Source of the DNA: Tilletiopsis washingtonensis
Taxonomy: Eukaryota; Basidiomycota; Exobasidiomycetes; Entylomatales
Direction of reading: 5' to 3'
DNA length: 25,967 nt
Assembly (NCBI RefSeq): GCF_003144115.1
Contig: NW_020312026.1
Coordinates: 206,094-232,060, forward strand
Made by a program: the position numbers and the translations under genes. This document shows, in pieces, positions 11,601 through 21,096 of the stretch. The notes under the pieces are model-generated. The model worked only from the letters and a program-made list of their open reading frames with translations. It was not told where the DNA came from and did not search any database. Positions within the stretch are counted from its first letter, which is position 1. Each line of letters opens with the position of its first letter.

Positions 11601-13382
11601 TTAGCGGCCGAGCGCTGAACGAGCGTTGTCGATGAGCTGGACACTGGAGGGCAAGCGTGGGATCAGCGTGAGGTCTCCGACGTAGATCACAGGCGGAGCA
11701 ACTCACCCGATAGACACGGAGCCGGGAGCACCGATGGCGCCGTGCTCCTGCGCATTCGGGTTCATCGAGAAGCGCGAGACGGGCATGGGGCGCACGGCGA
11801 TACGCGTGGGAGCAGGCGCCGGCGCTGCGGCGCCGTCGGCGCTGAGCAGCGTGCCAGCCGAGTCGGCGCGCTCGAGGCCCGGCGCCGGCGGCTCCATCTC
11901 GATGATGACGGCGTCGCCCATGCGGATCGCCTCGCGCTGCAGCTCGTTCGTCGGCTCCAGCTCGTGCGCCGTCATGCCGTCGAGGCCCTTCGGCTCGCCG
12001 GTGCCGTCGTGCTTGTGCTTGTGGATCACCATGTACTTGCGCGCCTTGGCCTTGACCTTCTCGCGCGTGCGGTTCGGGTCCTTTGCGCTGGTATCAGCGG
12101 TATTTGCGTCCTGCCCCATAACACTAAGAGGAGGATGAGCACACGGAGGCGGGTACGAGATGGCTCAGCGCGCGCTCACATAGTGGTGTAGTCGAGACCC
12201 TTGAGCACCCCGTACAAAAAAGTTGCGCCGAGCGAGCCGATCAAAGGGCCGATCCTGCACGATCTCGAGTGAGCCAGAGCACAACGTAGATGGAACGATT
12301 GCACTCACCAGTATATCCAGAAGTAAGAAGGGAACTGAGCTGCAACAACGGCAGGGCCGAGCGATCGCGCCGGGTTGATGCCGCAGCCAGTCCACCTGAT
12401 AGGAGGGCCCGGAGTGTCAGCATCGATCGGACAAGGCTCAAGGACCGGGCCACGAACAGAATTCCAAGCAGATGGCAAGCAAAGAGCGTCAGGCCGATCA
12501 CGAGAGGTGCCATGAAGGTCGCAGCATGCTTCTCGGCCGCCAGCATGAGCACGCAGAAGACTTGACGCGTCCGGCGTCAGCAATGAAGCTAAGCGCTAGA
12601 TTTCTTGCGCAGCACTCACTCAGGATGCCTGTGAGGATAGCCTCAATGAACAGGCCTTGCACAATAGAGACGCCCGGCTGCAGCGTCGTGGCCGTGTCGG
12701 CGACGCCGCCTCGCGGCGTGAGCGCCTGCACCAGGCCGGCGCCGGCCATGCCTCCGAGGAGCTGGGCAATCACAAGCATGATAGCGCGGAGCCATCCGCA
12801 TGCGCCGACAATCCAAAGCTGCGCGAGATGGTCGTGTCAGCCGGGCGAGGACACCGCGCGGCCGGGCGCGACGCGTCCTAGGTGGTCTCAAACGCCCCCC
12901 TCCCCCCCCCAGAACGCCGCGCCCGCCTCTGCGCATCTCAACTGGTCCAAAAGGCACGTACAGCCAGAGTAATTGCTGGGTTGAACAAGCCTAGAGTAAT
13001 AGGGTTAGCTAAATTGGGGCATGCAGGCCAGGGAAAGACGCACCGCCCGTGATTCGGTAGAACATCCACGCCGTGACGAGGAGAGACAGGCCGAAGGACG
13101 TCGCGATGAAGATGATGGTCTGGCTGTTGATGGTGACCGTCAGGCCGTCCGTCTGAGCGGCACTGGCACTGAAGTTTGCAGTCTTTGCGCCTCCGAGGGC
13201 TGCATGGGTGGGGGTCAGCGGCTGGGGCGCCGACGCGACGTGATCGCGCGTCTCACCGAGGAAGAGGAAGAGCGTCGTGCCGACGAACTCGCCGGCCTGG
13301 AGAAGTAATGCGATGAGCAAGAGAGCAGTGGCAGGCTCGAAGCGCAACGCACAGCGGCGATGAAGTCCTGCTTGAGATGCAT
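11601..13382 (-). CDS. Aquaporin, orthodox water-channel type
   Basis: Membrane channel of the MIP family. Nine exons: 13382-13353, 13296-13044, 12990-12962, 12818-12620, 12560-12458, 12395-12309, 12254-12180, 12123-11707 and 11643-11601, giving 411 residues. Both pore motifs are intact: NPA at 98-100 (in a 29-nt exon) and NPAR at 212-215. By alignment with mammalian AQP1 the selectivity filter reads Phe78, His200, Cys209, Arg215, the water-selective set, with [16 protein letters not shown] close to AQP1. This argues against an aquaglyceroporin. An extended cytosolic tail of about 150 residues follows, starting with a basic [17 protein letters not shown] stretch. The intron 4 acceptor is AAG and donors include GTACGT and GTTCGT. 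An additional upstream coding exon cannot be excluded, since the N-terminus before [10 protein letters not shown] is short. Confidence 0.9.
12895..12910 (-). repeat. G9-A-G6 tract in aquaporin intron 3
   Basis: On the transcribed (minus-sense) RNA strand of the 143-nt third aquaporin intron, nine G then A then six G. The plus strand shows C6 T C9. It is a candidate G-quadruplex seed, or a homopolymer prone to length error. This intron is longer than most others here. Confidence 0.85.
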
Positions 13383-15786
13383 GCTGGCAGAGGCTGCGCG
13401 GATGCGGGCGAGATGGAGGTGGTAGAGGGCGGATGGATTCGTCTGCTGACCGAGCGTGCAAGCTTTAAGTATTGGCCAGCGCCTGCGAGCGTGCCGCCAG
13501 CAAGAAGCTGCTGCTGCTCGAGCATCATGCTCGTGGCCGGGCCCGAAGCTCAGGCCATGCGGCACCAGGCCCTTGGCACCCTCCGACGTCTGCGCGTCAT
13601 CCGCCTTGGGAGCTCCAAAACAGTTCAAGCTGCGCTGGTGCTGCGTCACGGCCGCGTGGCAGCAGCGCTGCACATCGGGCGTCCGCGCCGGCTGGGTGTG
13701 GCTGCAGCAGCAGACCGCAGCGGCGAAATGATTCAGACTCCTCCGCGGGCGTCCCACGGCCGGCATCTGCGGCGAGGCCCGTGTCGCCGTACTTGGGCGG
13801 GAGCGGGAGCGGCCAAGGGCCTGGCTGGCGCAGAATACCGACGCAGAGGAAGCGTCATGCGCCCTCATGGGGGCCCGCTCGGCGCGCTGCGATGCATGCT
13901 CGGCGCGCCTGAGATCGCGCGGCACGCTGCAGCGCAGCAGCAGCATCAGATGCAGATGCGTCCCTGAGCGGGCAGCAGGCCACCACTTCCATTCGCCTTC
14001 CCCGCCATGGTTTGGCACTGGCATCCACGTCGGACCAAGTCAGATCTCTCTGCCTGACGCTTGCTTGGGCCACCATGGCAAAAGATCGCAGGTGCCTCTC
14101 GCAGCTAGCCGACAGCCGACAGCAAGCAGCTGCATCTTCTCCGAGCGGATGCTTGCCCCTGACCAGCAGCTGCGCTCAACATCCACCAGCGCATCCGCCT
14201 GCACTTTCCTCGCCTCTGTGACCGTACTTGCTGCGAACCCTCGGCGGTGCTGCTTCTATTTCTGCGGAGTCTGGCGGGCCCAGTTCGCCGGCCCTGACTC
14301 AGACGGCGCGGCACGCTTGTCGCGGCGCTTAGCCTGCCAGCGCTGCCGTCAAGGCAGCGCTCAGCATCCTCCATGCAGGGCTCAGCATCGCAGACGAACG
14401 GCCGTCGGCACCTGGAGCGCTTCTGTCAGGCCCGGCCGGAGGCATCGAAGCACCTGAGGCTGCAGGCAGCCCGCGTCGCGTCGCGTGCGCTGCACGAGGT
14501 GACGTCAGGGGCTTCCGCGTTCCGCCCTCGCTGCCTTCGCCGCGAACGCCCGTGCTGCGCCTCGGCGTCCACGCCGCGCCGCCTGCATTTTGCGCTCGCT
14601 GCGCCTCGAGCAACGGGACCGAAAGCTGCAGTGCGCTTGCCGCTGCATGACGCCAGCCTGGCCGACACCCTGCAGCAGCAAGCGGCGCAAGAGCATCGCA
14701 CGGCAAAGTGCTCCCACGCCACAGCACTCGTCAAATCTCAGTGACGGCGCCGCGCCGCCCCAGCCCCTGACCCGACTGCTGGCTGCGTCTACAACATCAG
14801 GTATTCCTGCATGCCGTCTCGACAAGCAGCGAACAAGCAAGAATAGCCAACACTCGTGGACTTCTGTCATTGCTGCGGCTCCCGCTGAGCTACGCTAATC
14901 ATGCACCCCGGCGCCAGCTGAGCCGTGAGCGACGGCCGCCCCCACGCGTCCCGAGCAGCTCAGGGAAATAAAACAAAGGTCTGAGCGACAGCTCTGGCAA
15001 CTGGGTCTGATGCTAAAGTGCCGCATCTGAATTTTGCGATCAAACGTCTGCGATATAGCCGAAGTGATGGCAGCGGGCTTGCGTTGTGCTGCGGCCGCGG
15101 CGGATGCCTGCCGACCGCTCGACGCGACGCGCACAGCCGCCGCAGCTCTCGTGAAGCGAGTGAAGCAGCTTTGCATGTGTTCTTTCCACGGTCTCAACAC
15201 CTCTTATTTGTTGCTGCTTTTTGAAGCATCATTCGAAATATATTCCCATGCTGAGATATGCCTCTCAGCTCTGCGACTGACTTCCGAGCGACTTCGCGCA
15301 GACGTCCTCGCGTCCGCCGCACCGCGCACGGCCGGCACTCGGCTGCGCGGTGTTGCTCCGAGGCCGGCCTGCCCGATGCACCGCCGCCGCCCGCCGCTGC
15401 CACTTCCAGATGCGGCAGGGCAGCGGAGCTGCTCCCTCTTCCTGCTGCGCCCACTCTTACTCAACCCTCATCTGCACGCAGCTGCAATCTGCTGCGGGGG
15501 CTGACTCAAACTGCCTCTGCGACTCAGCTGCACCCCCCTGTTGGAGGATCGACATCGGCCTGCACGCTCGGCCCGAGAGGCTGACCGTTGCGTGCGGGTG
15601 AGGCGGCGAGTGCTTGAACGTGCCCCGATCACCTCGAACAGGCTCGGCTGCCGTCTGCCTGCTCGTCTGCTCCACCTTGTCGCAGCAAGCCTCCCTCTCG
15701 CCTCAGACGGGCAGCGAAGCTTCTATATGTCATTTGTGCAGCGCCCGCCGCGGCTGACCATCCTCTTCCTGCGCACAGCGCGACGC
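13383..15786. promoter_or_regulatory. Gene-free 2.4 kb region upstream of aquaporin, downstream of EMC1
   Basis: It lies between the aquaporin start and the EMC1 stop; both genes are on minus. Open frames of up to about 200 codons occur on both strands but have no recognisable domain and no consistent exon structure. They carry many Cys, Arg, His and Ser codons typical of untranslated GC-rich DNA. Two relatively AT-rich patches (about 14965-15060 and 15190-15265) stand out. A perfect TGACGTCA occurs at 14500. No tRNA A/B boxes were seen. A lineage-specific non-coding RNA or small gene cannot be excluded. Confidence 0.5.
14500..14507. promoter_or_regulatory. CRE-type palindrome TGACGTCA
   Basis: A perfect 8-base ATF/CREB site, 1.1 kb upstream of the aquaporin start. 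In fungi such sites bind Sko1/Atf1-type bZIP factors downstream of the osmostress MAP kinase, which would suit a water channel. A single 8-mer in a region this size can easily arise by chance, so this is only a candidate. Confidence 0.25.
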
Positions 15787-18700
15787 TCACCAGCGTGCCT
15801 TAAGCACCTTTGCCTTGACCATGGGCCGCACGATGATGAGGCCGCCGCTGAGCGCCGCAATGGTGAGCAAGAGCTGCGCCTTGTTGAATGTCGCTGTCGA
15901 GGATTAGCGTCAGCTCTGGTCTCGACCGTGTCTGTGCGACGTGCGACTCACGCGACAGCATGTCAAACGTGCCGCTGGGCGCCACGCGCGTCAGCAGCTC
16001 GTCGAGGCCGGCGACGTACACCACGCTCGAGCTCTCCAGCATCGCCGAGGCCGTGACGATGAGCTTGGCGCCCTCGATGCGGTACTCGCCGCCCACGTCC
16101 AGGCGCGGGTCGTTGGGGATGTATGCGTCAAAGGTGGCGAGGCCCTCCTCGAGCTCCGTCGTCGTCGCCTTGCGCCCGACGGGCCGGCGCGGGTCGAGCA
16201 TGCGCCGCGGCAGCGCAAAGAGCGAGCCGTTCGACGTGGCGAGCAGCAGCGCCTTGACGGTGACGCCGTAGCGCGTGCGCGTGTGGCCCAGTGCGCGGAC
16301 GGCAAAGGGCACGACGTACGTCTGCGCAAAGGCTCGCACTGCAGCAGGCGATGCGGCGTGTCCGTCGTGCGCAAAGCTCGAGCGCTGCCCGCTCCACTTC
16401 CACGTCTGCAGCGAGCGGCTCTCCTCCTCGTACAGCTCGAGCGACAGCAGGCGCGTCTCGGGCTTGCTGCTCTTCGGCGACGGTGCATCGAGCTCCGACG
16501 CGGCGGCGTCGCTGCTCGCCTCCGCGGCGACCGTGTACGTCACTGCGACCCAGTTCTCGGTGAACGTGGCAAGCAGCTCGCTGTCGGGCGTGAGGTTGCC
16601 GTCGGCGATGCGCGACGAGTAGAGCACGTTGCCGGCGACGCCGTCGACGACGTAGACCGTGGCCGAGCGTGCCGCAGCCTCGCGCGTGACAACGAGCAGG
16701 GCATGCGGCGAGAGGTACTTGTACATCGTCTCGCGCGTGCCGAGCACCTTGCCCTGGCTGGCGACGACGTCGCTCGTGGCGCGCGACACGCTCTCTACCA
16801 CTTCGCCGTCGGCCAAGGGCAGCTGCCAGACAGGTACCGTCTGTGCCGAGGAGCCGGAAAGCACGGCGTAGCCAGTCAGCCGCTTGCCCTCGTCCGAGAC
16901 GCTGCTGAAGAAGAAGGACGGAGCGATCTGCGCAAAGGCGCGCAGGACGGACGGCGACTCGGGCCAGATGCGCAGCTGCGATAGTTGCTGTCAGCCATCG
17001 ACGCGGCGGCAGCAAAGGCCGCAGGACTCACAGCTCCCTCCGCGTCAACGGCGCCGAGCGCCTTCTGGCCCGTCTCGGCGCCCTCGACGGGCAGCACAAA
17101 GACGTCCTTGGCCGTGCCGAGCAGCAGCGGTGCGCCCGTCTGCGTCTCTTCGCCGTACAGGAAGTGTCCGGTCAATGGGTTAATCTCCCAGATGCGCAGC
17201 ACCCAGTGGCCCTTCTCGAGCACCTCGGCCGCGATGGTGACGAGCGGGCCGAGCGCCGCCGCCGCTGCTGCCTCGCTGTCGCCGGCAGCAGTGCCAGAGG
17301 CCGTGACCGCCGCGCCGACGGGACGCGTGACGCTGAGAAGGCGCACTTTGATCTCTGGCGGGGCCTTGCCCTCGCCCGTGCCAAAGCCGACCAGGCTCTT
17401 CTCCCACAGATAGTGGCCCGTCTGCGTGTCCTTGGCGTACACCTTGCCGAACTTCGAGACGGAGACGAGCACCTTGCGGAAGCCCATCTTGTCGCGATGC
17501 AGCTGCGCCACATCGCTTGCGTTGGCATAGCGCGGCGCCAGCGACGACGGCGGGAGTGGTCCCTCCGGCACGGCAGTCGTGCGCGTCTGCTGGCGGCGGT
17601 TGCCCACCTGAGGCACGACCTTGGGCTGCGCAGGAATCTCTGCGGCCTGCACGCCGCCGGCCGGCGCCTTGCTCTTCGGCACCGTGGCCACGGGCGTGGC
17701 ACGCGGCGCGACGCCCGAAGCCTTCGACTTGACCTGCGGCGCCTTGGGCACAATGATGCGCGGGTCGAAGCTGAACTCCAGCACGCTCGAGACCATTCCC
17801 TTTGCTAGCTGGACAGACCAGGCGGGCGCACGTCGCAGTGCCACAAGGTGGCGCCCCAGACGGTCCGGGAAGCGTTCGCCCTCGAGCACAGCGCGCACGG
17901 CGGCGGCGGCGCGCCTCTCCTCGACCGTGGTAACGTTGCGCGAGAGCTGGCGCTCAGGCAAGTCGACGAGCACGGCAGCAACGGGAACAGTCGTGCCTTC
18001 CTCGAGGATCCACTGGTGCCGGTCCTCCTGGATCATGCGCAGCGAGCCAGACGACGTGGCCAGCACGGCGCGCGTCACGAGCTGGAAGGGCGAGACGGGC
18101 GAGACCTCAAAGGGCGCAGCGAGCACGTCGCCGTGCAGGTCGTGGTCCCACTGGAAGCTGTAGCCCGTCACCTGGCCCTCGCCGTCGTTGGCGTCGACCC
18201 AGTAGACGTGGAAGTTGAGCAGGTGCTGGTTGGGCGAGAAGAAGACGCGATTGATGTAGGCGTTGCCCTGCTTGTCGTACGCGCCGCTGTATACGGCGTC
18301 CTTGGCGTCCTCCTCGAACTCCCAGACGGCCTTGAGCTGCACGTCGCCCTTGGCGCTGCGCACCACGCGCACCACATCGGCGTGTCCGTCGTCGCGCAGT
18401 GCCACGGCGATGCCCTTCTCGCCCATGCCGACCTCCCTGAGCGCGACAAACTTGCCCACGCGCGCCTTGAGCGTGTGCGTCGAGGCAGAGACGAGCGAGG
18501 AGGCATGCAGCGTGCCGTCGGTCGCGATGTGCAGCGCATGCGGCTCGAGGCCAGTCGGCTTGGCAGGGCTGGCGGGCGAAGTGGGCCCGAGCGGCAGGAC
18601 GACGACGTCCTTTGCGCCGCCCGCCTTGCCCTCGCCGCGCCATCCCTCGAGCTCGCGCGGCGGCGAGACGTGCCCGAGCTCCTTGGTGCCAATCAGCTCG

Positions 18701-19604
18701 CCCGTTTGCGGGTTGAGCGTGTGAGAGGAGAGCGTGTAGGACGAGGGGCTCGACGAGAGCAGCGACGTATGCGGCGTCAGCGAGAGAGCCCACAGTGCAT
18801 CATGCGCGGGCGACGGTGCCAGACGGACGAGCGAGGCGTGAGGAGCACTGCGGTAATCTCGGTGAGCATGACAGACAGTGCGAGCGCAGCGCGGCACTCA
18901 CGACTCGCGCACGTCCCAGCGCCACTCCTCGACGCCCTTGTACCCGGCCACACGGCGCACGCGGCGAGCGCCGTCGAGCAGCAGCACGCGGTCCTGCACG
19001 AAGGCTGCGTCGCAGCCGGGGTGCGCAAACTCGGGCACGACGGCGTCGGCCAGCGAGGCGGGGAAGGAGAGCGGCGCAGACCACAGCACGTCGCCGGTGA
19101 GGGCGTGGTGGAGCGAGGCGCGCGTCGCGCCCGGCCCGGTCAGGTAGAGAGCGACTGCGCAGAGGCGGTGTGAGCTACAGGGGGGCGAGCGCTTAGGTGC
19201 CATCTCTGGCTTGCGCAGATGCCACAGCCGCAGCTGAGAGCGTGCCTTGCGGCCCGCGCCGACGACGACTCACCGTCCATGCCCGTCCAGAAGCCCTGCA
19301 CCTCGTCGGTGTGGTTGAGCACGCGGCGCCAGACGATCTCGCCGTTGCGCGGGTTGAGCGCGCCGACGGCGCCCTGCTGCGTGGCGACATAGACGGCCGT
19401 CTTGCTCTTGGTGCCGGGCGCGGGCGCGACGGCGGGCTGGATGCGGTGGAAGCGCGGCGTGCGCCACTGCGCCGCGTGCGCCGCCGAGTCGACGAGCGGC
19501 ACGCCGATGTGCGCCACGTGCTCCTCCAGCGGCTCGGCACTGCTGCCCAGCGCAGCACGCGCGGCGCAGAGGAGCGAGAGGAGTGCCGGCGCGAGGAGGC
19601 GCAT
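15787..19604 (-). CDS. EMC1: ER membrane protein complex subunit 1
   Basis: Largest luminal subunit of the EMC insertase, which places tail-anchored and multispanning proteins into the ER membrane. Exons 19604-19274, 19154-18902, 18847-17032, 16975-15952 and 15893-15787 give 1,176 residues, somewhat longer than the roughly 1,000 of animal EMC1. A signal peptide (residues 1-20, LLAPALLSLLCAARAALG) precedes a PQQ-like beta-propeller whose first blade reads ALNPRNGEIVWRRVL. The last third holds the DUF1620 region (ETMYKYLSPHALLVV and following). The C-terminus has one membrane segment and the family ending FNKAQLLLTIAALSGG...RPMVKAKVLKARW. An Ala/Pro/Lys-rich insert just after about residue 555 (PKAPQVKSKASG onward) looks disordered and accounts for part of the extra length. 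All four donors are GTGAGT. Its start is 327 bases from the divergent RRP42 start. Confidence 0.94.
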
Positions 19605-19931
19605 GGCGAGTTCGGCGGCACGAGGGGCGGTGTTGGTGTGAGAAGCAGTGAGGGGTGAGAGGGAGCAGCAGCTGGAAGGACCCGGCGCGGCGCACGGACG
19701 TCGGCCGGCGCGCACGCCGCTGTGCTTAGTCAGCAGACGACATCTTCCAGGCCTCGCGCCTCCAGCTTCCACTTCCTGCTCCTGCGTCTGCTCCACATCC
19801 CACCTCACACTACTCGCTTGCTCGCGGCCACCGCATTGCCGAAACTCACATTCGCAAGGCCCGACTCCCACCTTCTGCGCTCGCTTGCCCTTCCTGTCGC
19901 TCAAGCCTCACACCCGCCTTCTCTTTGCGCC
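19605..19931. promoter_or_regulatory. Bidirectional promoter region EMC1 / RRP42
   Basis: 327 bases between two divergent start codons of housekeeping genes, so the two promoters must be shared or interleaved. The plus-strand side is C/T-rich close to the RRP42 ATG. No named motif was recognised. Confidence 0.5.
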
Positions 19932-21088
19932 ATGTCCGCTGCCGAGCTCTCCCTCGTGCTCGCCGCGCTGCAGCAGACGCCGGCACTGCGGCCCGACGGC
20001 CGCTCGCTGCAGAGCGTACGGCCGCTGCGGCTTGCCTCGCGCATCGTCGCTGCCGCTGCAGGCTCGTGCGAAGCGGAGCGCGCCGGCACCGTGGCGCGAG
20101 CGGTGGTCAGCGCCGAGGTGACCGAGGGCGAGCCGGCGTGGAATGTGGCCGTCGATGTGTGAGTGCCCGCAATGAGGAGAATGCGCGAATGTGCGGTGCA
20201 GACGGAGCCCTCCTGGGCACTTGTGGCTTCGGCGGCAGTACTCTTCTCGCATCGCCCAATTGCGGCTCCTCGTCGACCACCCGCTGAGCACCTCCACCTC
20301 AGGCCTGCACATCTCGAGAACCAGTCGCTCGCGCACCTCGTGCGCAGCATGCTGCTCCCTGTCCTGCCCGCGCCGCCCGCGCCACTACAGCCTGCCAGCA
20401 AGACACGGCGTGCTCTCTCCTGGACGCTCTCGCTCGATGTCTCGCTGCGCAGCGTGCAGGGCGGCAACGCGGCCGACGCGCTGCTGGCGGCGGCGTTCGG
20501 CGCCGTGGCGTCGGCCGAGCTGCCGGCCACGCGGCCAGTCGGCACGAGCGCTGCCACGGCGCCTGCGGCTGCCGGCTCGGGCGCAACGGGCGACAAGATG
20601 GGCCTGGAGCAGGGCCTGGTGGGCTTCGAGCTGGCCGAAGGCAGCGTGCCGCTCAAGGGCCGGGAAGAGTGGCCGGCGGCAGTGACAGTTGCGCTGGTGA
20701 GTGCTGCCGCGCGGCATCTGCCCCCTCGTCAAGTCTGACGCTGCGCTTCTAGCTGCCGAACGGCACACATCTGCTCGATCCGTCGCCGCTGGAAGAGGCG
20801 GCGCTGCCGCCGCACGTGCGCGTGCTCGTGCTTGCCTCGTCGACTGGGCGCATTCGGGGAGCTCGCCTGCTTGCCGAGCCTGAGAGCAGCATGGACGAGG
20901 GCGAGGAGGGAGCGGCAACGTGGGGCGCACTAGGGCCAGAGCGGGTGCGACAGGGCATCAGGGTGAGTCGGCCAGCTGCCGTGTTGCATGCGTCAGGCTG
21001 ATCTTGGCCTCCGCAGCTTGGCACACAGTACGCGCAGCAGCTGCATGCCGCACTTTTCACGCAGCTTGAGGAGGTGTCACAATCATGA
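19932..21088 (+). CDS. RRP42: Exosome ring subunit RRP42-type (RNase PH fold)
   Basis: Structural RNase PH-like subunit of the nine-subunit core exosome, acting in nuclear and cytosolic RNA 3' processing and decay. Exons 19932-20158, 20303-20696, 20753-20962 and 21017-21088 give 300 residues, the usual length. Visible family features are RPDGRSLQSVRPL near residue 19, the core strand-helix unit WTLSLDVSLRSVQGGNAADA, then a C-terminal block LLDPSPLEEAALPPHVRVLVL and a final helix GTQYAQQLHAALFTQLEEV, which fits Rrp42 better than Rrp43 or Rrp45. Eukaryotic ring subunits lack phosphorolytic activity, and I see no intact catalytic set here. The intron 1 acceptor at 20302 was chosen because it keeps frame and follows a CTGAG branch candidate. 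The stop is 8 bases from the stop of the HNH gene. Part of exon 3 recurs at the window end. Confidence 0.86.
20873..20967 (+). repeat. 95-bp exact direct repeat, copy A (inside RRP42 exon 3)
   Basis: These 95 bases are identical to 25873-25967. Copy A covers most of the end of RRP42 exon 3 and the first five bases of its following intron (GTGAG). It reads in frame as EPESSMDEGEEG and onward, so this is the functional, original context. Confidence 0.95.
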
Positions 21089-21096
21089 TTGCTCCA

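Noticed and set aside
13001-13015. Telomere-like AGGGTTAG next to the aquaporin NPA exon
   Set aside because: A single copy within an intron; its reverse complement provides the CTAAC branch point of that intron.
17848-19173. Plus-strand frame of about 440 codons opposite EMC1
   Set aside because: EMC1 on minus has signal peptide, propeller and family C-terminus; the opposite frame has nothing.
20203-20302. Possible extra small exon in RRP42 after a GCAG at about 20201
   Set aside because: It would read in a frame with no RRP42 resemblance; direct splicing to 20303 keeps frame and matches the family.
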